Shown here in pieces: positions 10,227 through 22,736 of a DNA stretch of 64,000 nt; the first letter of the stretch is position 1, and each line of letters opens with the position of its first letter. The position numbers and the translations under genes are program-made. The notes below the pieces were generated by a model that made no database searches, was not told the origin of the DNA, and saw only the letters and a list, made by a program, of their open reading frames with translations. Source of the stretch: Albula goreensis (taxonomy: Eukaryota > Chordata > Actinopteri > Albuliformes > Albulidae). The DNA is taken from positions 13,030,218 to 13,094,217 of the forward strand of contig CM040744.1 in assembly GCA_022829145.1 (NCBI GenBank). The letters are read 5' to 3'.

Positions 10227-13151
10227 TGTTCATGACTATAATTAGGCTAAGTGGGGACAAAAAAGCAACAATGGTATGTGAAGCTATAAACAGTAACACA
10301 TGACCAGGATCACTAATGTTGTGAAAATATATCACCATATCTATAGCTAACCACGTATCTTAAGAACAATTACCAATTTTACAATATGAAAAAATAATGA
10401 TGTTTCACCATTGATCGGTCGCACAGCTATTGAATGAATACCATGCACAGGGCAGTAATGTTTCTCACAATCTGTTTCGCCTTTGCCAAGCTGACTTTAA
10501 AAAAAGCAGGTTGCAGACATTATGCATTAATAGCTCTTTGTTGCTATTCACACTCAGACCATTCAGAACATTTTTAGGCAAGTGCAAAAGTATTCTGTCA
10601 AGGAGCAGTGCATTGTACGTGTTGATTGGTGCTTTTGGTCCCTCAAGGCTCAGGTGATGTTAGGTCAGGATGGCGCTATACAGGGGGCCTGGTCTTTTTA
10701 TATCAGCAGAATCTACCCCCATCTGCTGCCTTCGCCTCCATTATTCTATGAAACATATTGAACCTTTTAAGTGTATTACCAGCTGGTTATCAGCCTTTTA
10801 CCTCATTGTTTTGCTCGGTGCACCGGCCTTTGCCTGCTACAGGTTCAATTCTCTCCTAAAGGGTCTTTCTTTTGTATCCTCTCACAATTTTATCTCCCAG
10901 TCCCTTCTCTTGCAGGTTCTGGTCCTATTATATACTTCTAGCCACCTGCAAACATTGTGAAAATGAGATGAATTTATGCTTGCATTTGAGGTTGGTTCGT
11001 TTGTGTGCATCTATGCGAGCATGTGTGTTTTCTGAAAGTGGCTGAAAGCTTGTGTTGTTTCTTGGAAAACATCAAGAGAGACTTTGTGCCTGATGATGGG
11101 TGCCTACTTTTTAAAAAAGCATCCTGCGCAAAACAAACCGTTCCCTTCTATTATCATTCCTGCACCTGAAGTAGTACCCTCTACCACAGCTCTGAGTGCA
11201 GACACCGCCATTACTGGATGCTGGTGTTCTTCAGACAAGCAGCCATTGGCTTGCTTTGCATTGTGAAGGCAAGAGCACGGCTGGGTTCCTTGATGACGGA
11301 TGACAACACTGCTTGCTAACGTTTGCTAACATGCATAAAGGAACATCTCATGGGTTGTCCTAAAAACAGCAAGCACAGTAGCCTTTCAGAAGTCGAGGAA
11401 GCGGTTAAGAAACAAACAGACATTCACAGACTTGGGTACCCCCCACCCAACTCCACCTTCCCCTTCCAAGAGCAAATGCTCAAGTATAAGAACGAGAAGC
11501 AAGGCTCCACGTAAAGGCTATAGATATAAGCTGACTCAGAAATCAATCGACACTCTTCTCCTTATCGCCTCCTATATCGAATCCCACTGCGGGAGACCTC
11601 GACCCCATACTTTTGTCACCGCAGGGTTATTGTATTTCTAATTAAGTTGAGTTAATCTTGTTAGCTTTGTCTGGTCTGTTAATGGACGCAGATGTGACAG
11701 TATAGGAAGGCCAATTTTATCAGGCATCCAATTCTCTTACAAATAAAAACAATCCATAATTTTTATTTTAATTTCTTGGCCTTTTAATTTATTGAACTGT
11801 TGTTGTTTTTTTTTCTAGGGGTGTGCTCCATGTTGTCAGCTACTGACTGTCACAACTTAATTAAAATGATTGAGGATGCATGAAACAAATAATGAAAATG
11901 AAGTTTCCTACCAGTACAGGCAGGATCATTTAGAATACAAAAACCTCAGTTGTATGTCATAGATCAACACACTCTTCATTACGTCCCGCCTCCCATATTT
12001 CTGTGTGATTTTTAATCAAGAACTTCAATAACATACTAAAGATGCCAAATGACATTGAACTGGTGAAACCTTGAGATTTCCTTCCACGCATTCTGTGGCT
12101 GTTTTTGTATGTGTTCTTGTTCATGTGCCTATTTAAGATATTGAACAAACATTTTCCATTTTAATCTATTGTCAAGGTTAAAAAAAAAACAGGTGTAGGC
12201 ACTCAAGAACAACTTCTGCAATTGTTATGAAAAACACCTGCCATATCAACACCATGATTCACTCCATTCATCTTCATTAAGGGGTACATTAGTGATTCAA
12301 TACAGTGGGCCAGTAATGTGTGTGGACCCTAGTTCAGATTGCGCTCGCTCCAAATACAGCAAGACAACATTATCAAGATTACTCGTTTTCCCCACTTTTT
12401 AAAACAAAGCCAGTGGACTGACTCTGTGGATGTTTAGGACTTCTGTCTTCTTTTCGATCAGGTTTCAGTGGGCGAAAGAAAAAGCCTCAACACTTATGTC
12501 CCAGGGATGAAAGTCACATCTGTCCACAGTTCATTATGAGCTGAGAATCAGTCATACTTCTAACCCCCATGAAAGATTTAGCAAAGCACCCAAATGTAAG
12601 GTCAGCACATAGAGAGAGAATGCAGCAGAGTCATTGGCCACAGAGTGGAGAAAGTCCATTTAAACATTAATGAGAGATTCTGGCTCCCAGGAAGAAAGCA
12701 AAGCTGTCAAAAGTCTGCATTCTCTTCACTCTGGAACACATGGAGCAACAGATGTTTTGGTTCACATGGGGTGAGAGAGTGAAACCATTCCCAACATGAC
12801 TGTCGACTATGCTACACTGCACCCTATGCCCAACTATAATACTCAATTTCATTCAGTCCCTGTCAGTATGGAATCTTTTAGTGTTAAAGTGATGTATTAA
12901 AATGATGTCTTCTCTTTTACGTTGCAATACATCCTATGTCAACAGTGTTGTAGGCTATAAAAAGTCAGAATTACATGCACTGATGTTGTTTTCACCACAA
13001 CTAAGTTGGAAATATAAATGTAAAATCTATATAAACACTGAGTAATCTGCTTTTCAACTCAGTGGAGCCACTTGGAAAAGCTGTTGAGTCAACAGTGTAC
13101 TTGTCCACAAAAAAGGGGTACATCATGTGCGTATGCATGCTAACATAAACA
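10227..13151. other. Spacer, no gene seen
   Basis: No protein-like ORF. Between 10,430 and 11,600 the sequence is of moderate complexity with several short open frames that look random. A homeodomain-motif block at 11560-11900 is listed separately. An A-tract at 12180-12189 is the only other simple repeat. Confidence 0.6.
11560..11900. promoter_or_regulatory. Candidate conserved noncoding block with TAATTA motifs
   Basis: TAATTA at 11639-11644, TTAATTAA at 11857-11864 and TGATTGA at 11867-11873 are homeodomain and PBX/MEIS-like core motifs within one block. The texture (balanced, non-repetitive, no long frame) fits a vertebrate developmental enhancer. Conservation is untested. Confidence 0.4.

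Positions 13152-13152
<1 letters not shown>

Positions 13153-13242
<90 letters not shown>
13153..13242. repeat. (CA)n microsatellite, about 45 units
   Basis: An uninterrupted CA run of about 90 bp. The minus-strand open frame here reads as Val-Cys repeats and is an artefact. Its length and lack of interruption suggest it is likely polymorphic. Confidence 0.98.
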
Positions 13243-13244
<2 letters not shown>

Positions 13245-13599
13245 TAGCGTCTTTGTGTCTGACATTCTAGTAGACTGTGACTAAGCTCACACATTATTCG
13301 AATTAATTATGTAGCAAGCATCTTTGTAAAGAGTATAAAGCATCTGACCAAGGAAAATACTCCACGCTAACATGTAATGCTAACTAGCATTTAGCTCCAC
13401 TATAAGCAAGACTGCACAAGCTAAACTACTTAAAATTAATAAGCCAGCCATACAAATATGCATTCAACTAGGTAGCAAGATTTAACAGGAGATGCATAAA
13501 AGCAACTTAAGGGGAAAGCGTCTGGCGAATTACAAAGTCCCCATCTTGCTACAACATAGGATTTCTGCTGCAAGTGTAACAGTTACATTCACCTCTTCT

Positions 13600-14030
13600 T
13601 CCGCATGCGGAGCTCTTGTGGTCCACGATTAGCCACGGCACCAACCGCTATGCCATTTATAGCCCAATTAGAGACACCTACTGGTCAATGTGCTGCTTGC
13701 CCAGCGCCAGCCGAATTACCTGTCACCCCCTCCTCCACATCAGTTTCTGCTTAAGTTCCGTCTCTCCTCCCGACAGGTCTTCTCTCTCTCACTCTCTCTC
13801 TCTGTCTCTCTCTCTCTCTGTCTTCCTCCCAGGAAAGCAAAGCTGCTCTTATCCTGCATAATCCCGGGAATAAAGTTGTCTGCTTTGGGAGAGCTCGTTT
13901 TCCTGCTACCCCTCTTTCTAATCAAGCTAATGGAGCCGGCAGGTATTCTATTGATCTTTTTCTCTGTGTTGCTTCCACAAGGATTGATAGAATTCCATGC
14001 GGGTCAGACATCCTGTCTCTTTTAGGTTTT
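13600..14030. promoter_or_regulatory. Candidate conserved noncoding block interrupted by a CT tract
   Basis: Balanced sequence on both sides of a CT-rich microsatellite (about 13779-13830) contains CAATTAG near 13665, AATCAAGCTAATGG near 13920 and GATTGATAG near 13982. Open frames of up to 111 codons cross it, but they read through the CT repeat and show no domain. A regulatory role is inferred. Confidence 0.35.
13779..13830. repeat. (CT)n microsatellite, imperfect
   Basis: CT repeats interrupted by CA and GT variants, about 50 bp. They produce spurious Ser-Leu-rich frames on the plus strand and Arg-Glu-rich frames on the minus strand. Confidence 0.95.
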
Positions 14031-15415
14031 CTTCAGCACCCCCACCCATGCTAAACAACACCCCTCTTTCAAATAAGCAAATTCAAACTAAAATAAAATA
14101 TGCATCCAGCCTTTTTTTTGGTAACCATACTGCATCACAAATGCCACTAACCTCTCTGCTGATCTGTAACCTTTAAAAGCCTCAGCTCTTGACCTGTGGA
14201 GTGGAGTCTCAGATCTCCCCAGCACTAATCTTGTCGCTGCCTCACGTTAAGAGGAACACATTGGGCTGATTCAAATCTTCTGTTACAAATCAGACACCAT
14301 CCAGCCAGATGTCATAAGAACAGACACACAATGACAGTTCACTTATCCCTTAGCAAGAACCAGTCCTCCCACAATACATCTGTCAGTGAGCCCTCAGTAA
14401 GTAAAAGCAATTTCTCTGACTGTCTGACACAGTAATTGTGCTTAAATTTTCAATGAGTGTTTTAAGAGAACTTGAACCATGATGTGGGTGGGTGGGGGGA
14501 CTTTTGCTTTCAGGAAAAGGGTGATGGAAACAATGGCAGGATGAAAGTAGGCACTGTATTTGTTCTTAATGAAAACTCCTTGCTTGATTTGATATTATTG
14601 CAAATAATCAAAATGTACCAAATAGCCTGGTCTGTTCATTCCATATGTTATCATAAAAAAAATCTCAATTTATCATAAAACATTGTTTATGAGGCACTCA
14701 CAAATATTACTAAAGTGGACTCAAATTACCCTGGCTAATGGACAACTGCTGCTTCATTTTATATGTCAGCATCTTAAAAACACCAAAAACTGCAGTAAGA
14801 AGATATGAGCCTACCATAAACAAGAATAATCAATTACAGCAATATCTGAACGTATTCCATATTGCAATGTCCTTATCTGGGGAAACTATTCAAATAAACC
14901 GGGGGCACACAGAGTAATGAAAACACTCCTATTTCAAAGTAAATAATCAAAATGAAAAAGTTTCATGTTATTGTCACAACTAATTAGCACATTCTAGAAA
15001 ATAAACTTGAATATGTAAAATTATGAAGTCAAGCGAGAGACCAAACAGATTTTGAAGTGTCATCGTGTCTCATTATGAATCTACATGGTAGAATTATGGC
15101 CATGGATTACAAAGCCTTTTTCTGCTGTCAGGTGCACCCTATAGTGTAAAAATCGTTTCCTTACTGAACTCCAAGACAATAATGACCCCATTTCATATGG
15201 TAAATTCTGGAATGTAGAGTAAATCCTTGATATGTCAGTGCACTATGAACAGTTAAAAATTCTTAGAAGATCTTATACAGCAATGTCAATAGTTAAGTTA
15301 ATGATATGTCATCTTTCCATGAAAACAGATTTCATGTAACGGTTCCATGGAAAATTTAGAATCTTGAATCACAGTTGCTTTCTAAAAGTCAAATAATAAA
15401 AAAAACTGTGTCTGC

Positions 15416-15450
<35 letters not shown>

Positions 15451-16416
15451 CCATCATTCACTCCACATGTAGGCCACTGGTTTCTTTAAATGCTAAACAC
15501 TGAAAAAAAAACGCAAAGATTCAATTACACACTAATACATAAACACGTCAATCTGGCTGGTTTGAAATTCAGAGGCATAACTCAGGAAGCAGACTTAGCA
15601 TGCACTTCACTTAATTAACTTGTTCTCTGATAGATGAATTATTTTGTAGGTGTGTACTGTACTATTTCCAGCTTGCATTCTTTCCCTAAACCGGCCCAAT
15701 AAAGAGAAATCCACCACATGGCTCTTACATCCATTTAGTACCCCGGGCCCAAGTGAACATCACATTTTTTGAATTCATTTTATTTTCTGACAAAGGAGGT
15801 TACAGCTGTCTGCCTACATAGATCATTGTTACAACTGGAATGGAGCAGTACCCTTTTAGAAAGGATTCTGAATTACAACAATTATTGTCTGGAAAATTTG
15901 AGCAATCATTTTCATGCATAAGCAAAATGGATCTTGGAAGCGGATCAAATCCATAACACCTCTTACTAGCTTCACCGTTGAATGACAGGAATTTTAAAAC
16001 ATCAATTTAATAGTGTAAAGTGGCACTTTCTCTTGAAAGGACTTAATCTCTGTCCTTGCTGCACTTTAAAAAGAAGAAGATTTTATCTGATTTTCCCCCT
16101 TTCCCCCACCCAAACTTTAACTGAACTAGTTGATCTCACTGAAAGGGAAGGAAGCTGTGAGCACATGACTTCTCTGATTCACATGAAACCAAGCCCTAGC
16201 TTTTTTACATACTGCAGATGAGCCACCAGTCACACAGCACCAATCCCATCGCTGATATTACAAGGCCAGCATATCTTTGGTTCATGAATCTGCAGGTATC
16301 TGGCCTGACCAGGTTGCTTGAGAGTGAAAAGGCAAAGGAACTAGCCAGTTTACCTCCTATCATTCCTCGACAAGGCTTAGCAAATTATAAGCCGATCGCC
16401 TGCCATAGCTGGGACT
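14031..16416. other. Spacer, no gene seen
   Basis: AT-rich, with only short random frames. A GT array lies at 15421-15448. The open frame starting at 16218 continues into the tRNA-like segment and shows no protein similarity that I recognise. Confidence 0.6.
15421..15448. repeat. (GT)14 microsatellite
   Basis: An uninterrupted GT run of 28 bp. Confidence 0.97.
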
Positions 16417-16486
16417 GGTGCAACCGGGACTCAAACACCCGATCACATGGTTCACGCTTTGCTTACCATAACTACCATCTTTACAC
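16417..16486 (-). repeat. tRNA-like sequence, probable SINE head or tRNA relic
   Basis: Read on the minus strand, the 70-nt segment starts GTGTAAA and ends GTTGCACC, and six of seven acceptor-stem positions can pair if one G-U is allowed. It contains an A-box-like TGGTAGTTATGG and, 40 nt later, a B-box-like TGTTTGAGTCC (consensus GGTTCGANTCC). The TCGGG and CCCGG arms of a T-stem flank an over-long loop, so it is not a functional tRNA. Pol III promoter spacing fits a tRNA-derived SINE. I do not recognise the body sequence that should lie at lower coordinates. A chance match remains possible. Confidence 0.4.
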
Positions 16487-17334
16487 CATGAACAATCCAG
16501 ATGCCTTAAAAAAGCTTAACACTTCATTTCCACTTCAAAATGTGAGGGCAAAGACATTTATGCATAAAGAAATTTCTTGCATAAAGACACATTAAAAATG
16601 GTCTTTGTCTGTCCTTGAGTACTGCATGTAGGAGCGGACAAGACGAAGTTACTCTGCAGACACTGCAAATGAATGCTGACATCGGTATTTCATTTCTTAG
16701 GGTTCTAGGAGTGAATAAGTATTTCAACATTTATCTATACTTTAAGTAGACCAAGGTGCAAGAGAAAGAGCATAAATTTTCCATATCTGACGCCAGTCCT
16801 GACCTTAAGAGATTCCCCAAAGAGTGCCTTAAACCATCAGTAAAGTAATGTTCAATTATAGGCACAATTTATTATCCTGCATGAGGCAAAATTACGGGGT
16901 CAGGTGAAAGTACCACTGAGGGTATCTCCATCACTTCAATATCAATGTCCTAAAAAGGCATTGACCACAAGGAAGAGATGACCTTGTACAAATATTAGTG
17001 CCAAGAACTCCACTCCAACCGCGTAACTCATCTCACAGCTCAATATTTCAAATGCGTTATTGACTTTTTAAACTTTTAATAGCCCATCATAAAGATCACC
17101 ACTTTACCATAATATGAATACACTTTTCTTAACACTCCGACAACAGCTTTTTTGGATTAGCATTATTGACTGAGTTACATTTAACTGCTTCTGTAACTGT
17201 TAATGGAAGGTTAATGTTGAAGTCAAAAGACAAGGCTGCTTTTACTTAAAACAACTTTATTGATTTGTTATATAAAATAGCTCGATGGGAGATTTTAATG
17301 GTGATTAGATAAATGTATGTCAAAAATTATAAAT

Positions 17335-17431
17335 GTGTGGGTGGGTGGGTGGGTGGAAGTGAATGTGTGCGTGGTTATACACTTTTCAGATTTCCAGACT
17401 ACTGTTTTGAGTGTGTGTGTGTGTGTGTGTT
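17335..17431. repeat. (GTGG)n and (GT)n microsatellites
   Basis: A tetranucleotide GGGT/GTGG array at 17335-17356 and a GT array at 17410-17431, separated by about 50 bp of ordinary sequence. Confidence 0.95.
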
Positions 17432-20400
17432 TGTGGATGTTGTTGTTGGTGGGTTCAATACAAGACAAGCCTGTTTAAAATGGGATCAAAATTCTTTAAA
17501 CCTCATTTTGAAATCACCTTCTCTTAGGCAGAAGTTTCAGTCATCTGAACCATGCTCAGTGCCAAAGGTGTTGAGGTTACGGAGGTCCCACTGTATATCT
17601 GGTGTTTCCAAACAACAGTAATTTATAGTCATTTTTGCTCTTTTCACAAACCAAGGTGTACAACATGTCAGTTGTCATATCGCATGCAAGTTGTGACAGT
17701 AGTGGTTTTCTCACACATGTGGGATAAAATACAAGGAAGGAGTTGAGAATTGTGTTTTTGTTATGAGATATGGCTTTGAATGAATGCATAAACACTCAGA
17801 ATTCTGTCCATAGAACTAGTTATATCATGGAGCCTGTGTCTTGCTACATTTCAGCAAAAACAACAAACATGCAATTATTTCAAAACAGCCCACAATTACA
17901 GCGGCTCACTCAAGTGACATTTAACAATTAAATCTGACAGGGCATGCATAATTCCAAGAATTAGTTCACCCCAAAAAAGGATTAGATGTCACTCATTTTA
18001 TTTGGGATGAGAAGAAGATAGTCAAAACAGTACAAATTAAAAGGTGTCTTAAATGTACCCAAACTAGGTGCTTCTGGGTGGCATAACCAGTGAAAGCATC
18101 AGCCATGGGTGATGAAATGTACCCTGTGTTCCATAATGTGATCTTCATTACGCCATTGCTGGCCAAGTGTTCTACTGGGAGGAGGATAACTGGCCATGAT
18201 GTCACACGAGGAAGGAGGGTTTCATATGGAAGGGTTACCTCTTCAGGTAACAGATAACAGCTCTTCCAGCCCACCAGCATTGGCCATGTTAGCTACGCTC
18301 ACCATCAGCACAATAACCGAGCGGCACTAAAGATGGCTACCAGAGTGAAATGAGGCAGATCTTATTAGTTCTCAAATCAGAGGAAGCTTATGGTAGTGTT
18401 CTCCTCCAGACTGGGTGTGGATGTTGCAATAATGGGACGAGCTACGCCAGCTAAGGCAAGCTACATTCATTCAGTATATAGTCAAATATTCTTAAGTGGA
18501 AAAAGGGATACATGTATTTTGTCCATGTTGTGTTCTAATTTAAAAATGCTGCTAGTGAATTATTACAACTATTAAAATCTTATTCAGTAGCTTGAGAATA
18601 GGTTAACACTTCAGCCAATATATTACCTGATGATCAAGAGTTTGAATTTGCTTAAAAAAAAAGGATACATTTGGTAAACCATGGAGAGAAAGAGTCAGTA
18701 GTGAATCTACCTTTTGGGTCTGGTAGAAGATGGCACATGGAAATGTTACCAGCATGGTGCATGAATACAACAAATACTGTTGAGTTTCACAGCTGTTTGC
18801 ACTGTGGGAAGCTGCAGGTTGAATGAGAGATAGCAGCATGGGATGATATTTTGAAGAGAGGAATCGGTCACAGAAAACCGCATCACTTTCACAAGGCGTT
18901 CAGAAAGGAATGGTTTCAAACCTTTTCCTTGACAAATTTCACACGGAATTATTTTCACTTTCATTCGCAGGGTTGAAGGTGAGTGAGGGTTTCACTGTTT
19001 GAAAGACTGCATCATTGTCTGTGGAACTATTTTTCCAAGCAATCTTTTTAATTTTTTCTTTTTTTTTGAAGTGAGCCCACCATTTCAAATTGATTGCCAG
19101 CGTGTATGGCATTTGTCATGGCTGTAATGGAGGTAGGACAATTTCAAACTGAAAATCGATCACCAATTAGGCAATATTTCCTAATCTGGCATTCTTATGA
19201 ACTGCTGAATGCTAAGTTGTTTCTGTGGGCATCTTAAGAGGAAGTGCTTGAATCGACCGTGTGTGCATGCTTTTTTATAGAGAGATACCGCGGACATTCT
19301 GATTCTTGACACAAAAGACCATTGACGAGAAGTATAGAATAGCACTATGTTCAGCAATTGCCTGCTATTTATGTACTTAACCAGGACCAAGACATACAGG
19401 CAATCTTGAGGAATTAAAAATAAGACATGCATATGAGATAAGATGATGGATATTTGCTGCCCAATACCAGATACACTGAGTAAAATGTATGGACTCCTAT
19501 ATACAGCATACAGTAAGAACAATGTATTAGCTCCGTGCATTAAAGCAAACCACTGTACCACTCTCAGTAACACACTGCATAATTCCTTCAAAATATGTGC
19601 TATTTGATCTAAAAATGTAACATTTCTGGTTAAGGTTTCCTAGCCCAACCTAAATGGCATTCTTCAAATCCCTCTTGATGCAGACAGGCTTGTGGTAATT
19701 ACATTCACCTCCCTCTGCTCTCTGCCAGAACACTTAATAAAGAGTCCTTAAAGCCAGCAAACAGAGGGCTGACAGCACTAGAGGAGAGCTCACTTACATT
19801 GCAAAGGGGATAGTAAGACTTCTTGGTAACTGAACAGCCATTTTCCTCCATTTTCCATCAGGATGGAAGATCTAGATCATTTGAGCTACAGTGGAGGCAC
19901 ACATCAGACAGCATAGGAAAGCCAACATTTCCTCTTTCTAACAGCAAAACATGGTGGGAGATGTTTTAAAGTGTGGACAGCAACCTCAAGTGAGATATTG
20001 GGTCCAATTGTTACTTTGACTGGCAGAATTACAGCTAATTAATACAAAGCCATTTTAGGTGACCTCAAGATGTTTGCGTATTCTGGGAAGCTATGGTTCT
20101 GTAGGTGGCTCCACTCCTTATTATTGATAGAGTGTTTGGAATTTATATTATTTTGTCTATATACTGGTTTCAGTTCAGCCATGCAAAATACATAAATTCA
20201 TGAAGTATTGAAAAGCACATTGTGGAGGCATGGTCAGATTTGACATTGGGCTTGGCTTTTCAGGTCCCCTGTGTTTTTGTTGGAACTATGTGGCAGCAGG
20301 TTTGCATAAAATATTACTACAAGCTGTCACTCCAAATCACCCAAAGCACAAAAGCAGCCCCTGCATAACTCTTGACAATCAAAAGAGAATGTGACAGAAA

Positions 20401-21229
20401 CAAACACAAAAATTCTTGAAACGGACAAGACTGCCAGGGGCTGAGGGTTGTTAGGCCATCAGACCGTTCGGACTGGCGAGAGTCCAGCAAAACACAGCTG
20501 GAGCAATAACACAACATGGAGCTCACGCCTCTAACACTTTGCCTTCTTTGACTACAAACACTGCTGAAGGAGCTGAAGCTCAGCTACAGACCTGTCAAAT
20601 CCGGGGTATTTAAAAAACTGCTGAGCTTTCATCTGCTCATTCTCTGGCTGTCTGAAGGGTATGACTGGGCAAATCAGGCAATGAAACAGTTTCTTATAAG
20701 ACTTTTCTCCCTCCATTGAAGACTTGAGCTGAAAACCTGTGTTCCAAATTGTTGTTATTTGTCACTTTTGAACATTTCGAAATATGCCCATGCAGTCAAC
20801 ATCTTTGCTCTGTAGGCTAATACAAACGTTCCTTAGTGGACTCATAATTAGTGCTTCATCATATTAAACCTACATATCAGGAACAATGTCAGCCCAATAC
20901 CAAACATGCTGTAAGTATTTTTTTTTAATGCCATTACATACAAGTACTGATATTATGGCTATTATTTAGTGCTATCCTTCACACAAATAAACTACAAATA
21001 AAGCAAATGAATGCTCAATGAATTTAATCTGATCAAGTTTTGCAGACCACAGACGACAATTTCTTGATCTTGGAGCATTCCAGTGACTTAATATTCTGGA
21101 CATGGGCATGGTAGCCCTGTATCTATCTGCGTGGCATGTGAAAAGGAAATGGAAGGGAAAAAACTCCACAATCAACAGTTATGATTGTCCTTTAAAAAAG
21201 GATCCTCACTTTCAATCAGGTACCATATT

Positions 21230-21450
21230 CAACTTCACACCTGGCTGACTGTCACGGGAAAATATGGTCATTCCCCTGCGAGTGACATCCACGGAGGTGC
21301 ATTCAGCCCCACTGTCTCTGTGGAAAACGCCGGAAACGGGCCATGCTTCGGACAATGTGTTCAATCAGGCCGATGTGTCTCGCAATCAGCCTGGGACGTG
21401 GTGCCAGGGCGCGCCTCTGTATCCTCTTGAAATTTTTTTGTAACGTGCAA
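21230..21450. promoter_or_regulatory. CpG-rich block, candidate conserved noncoding element
   Basis: I count about a dozen CpGs in roughly 200 bp, including GGCGCGCC near 21410, in a neighbourhood where CpG is rare. No exon-like frame with splice signals is evident. In vertebrates such local CpG retention marks either unmethylated regulatory DNA or a recently arrived repeat. I cannot separate these. Confidence 0.3.
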
Positions 21451-22379
21451 AAAATCAGAATCATGGAGCCTCTGAATTGCCTCACTTGAGTACAGTATCT
21501 TACTCTATGGCCCAAGAATCCAATGACTGACCATCAGATGCCACGTGACCCTTCAGTGTCTTTCCATTTGAGTCTTCCATTTGAAGCAACCTCCTCTGTC
21601 CCTTCATCGCCCTCCTCATTCAAGCAGCAAATGAAAAATCCTCAGGTGAACCACCTCATAAGGTTTTGAATGTATTTTTTTAATCTATTTTTGGGTTACA
21701 ATTTCTTTGGTGGTTTCAGGCCATGTCTTAGAAAAGTTTGGAATGTAAAAGGATGCATTCCTTACCCAAGCCAACAGTTTCCATGGCTGTTTTAAAAGCT
21801 TATTGATTTTGCGTGTGAGACAGCCGGCGATTGTATGCACCTTTTCATTGATTCTTGAGATTTGAAGCTAATGGCTAAAAATACTGAGCTTTGGCAGAGT
21901 CAACAGAAGATTGCACTTATGGAACATATGATCAGTGTAACTGTGGGGTTTTTTTCAGAGGTAATAGTACTTAATTCGGGGGGCTGTGAAGTGCCTTGCC
22001 TTGCCTTGGGCCTTGATCATCGCTATTACATGGCTTAGAAAACTTCCTCAGCCTTTCCTCTGGCCAGATACAGCAGAACCTCTCTGTAGTTCTTAGCTGT
22101 AATTGTCATTAATCACACTTTCATATTTAATGATGATATTTCTTTGAAATTTTTTTTAAAGGATGACATTTTTAATTTCAATATATTTAATAAAAAATAT
22201 AAATGCAATGTAACATTTTAAAAAATCCCTAGAAATTAATCTAAATGTAATACCAATAATAAGAGCTAAATGTAACCCAACAGTATTCAATATGGAAATT
22301 TGCAATACATTGGATATCCTTTGGGGGCATGAGGTGCACATGCTTGAATGTACAAACATACCTGGGTACCCATGCACAT

Positions 22380-22736
22380 ACACACACCTATAACACACAC
22401 CCACACACACACACACACAAACACACACATACACAGGCACACACACACACTCACATACACAGACACATACACACAGGCACACACACAAACACACATACAC
22501 GCACGCACACACACAGGCGCACACACACACACACGTAAGACACATACACACACAAACACACATACATGCACGCACAGGTACAGACACACACACACACACA
22601 TACATGCACACACACACACAGGCACACACACACACATGCGCACACACACAAACACACATACATGCACGCACACACACACAGGCGCGCACACACACACAGG
22701 CACACACACAAACACACATACATGCACACACACACA
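22380..22736. repeat. Hierarchical CA-rich minisatellite-like array
   Basis: About 357 bp of CA-dominated sequence with recurring variants (AAACACACATACATGCAC, ACAGGCRCAC). The AAA landmark recurs at 22419, 22487, 22554, 22650 and 22710, giving spacings of 68, 67, 96 and 60 bp, so larger segments were duplicated on top of the dinucleotide repeat. Open frames up to 236 codons on both strands (Cys-Val and His-Thr rich) are caused by the repeat and are not genes. Confidence 0.95.

Larger units (their letters stand above)
16487..22379. other. Spacer, no gene seen
   Basis: No convincing ORF. The longest non-repetitive frame of the window (136 codons, minus strand, 19181-19591) is Leu/Ile/Ser-rich with no recognisable motif. 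GTGG and GT arrays lie at 17335-17356 and 17410-17431. A CpG-richer block at 21230-21450 is listed separately. The blocks at 19660-20060 and 20310-20730 have balanced composition but no distinctive motif. Confidence 0.6.

Noticed and set aside
11795-11870. Splice-acceptor-like pyrimidine tract ending TTTTCTAG at 11818
   Set aside because: The following frames hit stops within about 15 codons and no partner donor is evident. T-runs ending in AG are common in AT-rich DNA.
19181-19591. 136-codon minus-strand ORF without low complexity
   Set aside because: No recognisable motif, signal or domain pattern, AT-biased codons, and no splice or promoter context. One frame of this length is plausible by chance in 64 kb.
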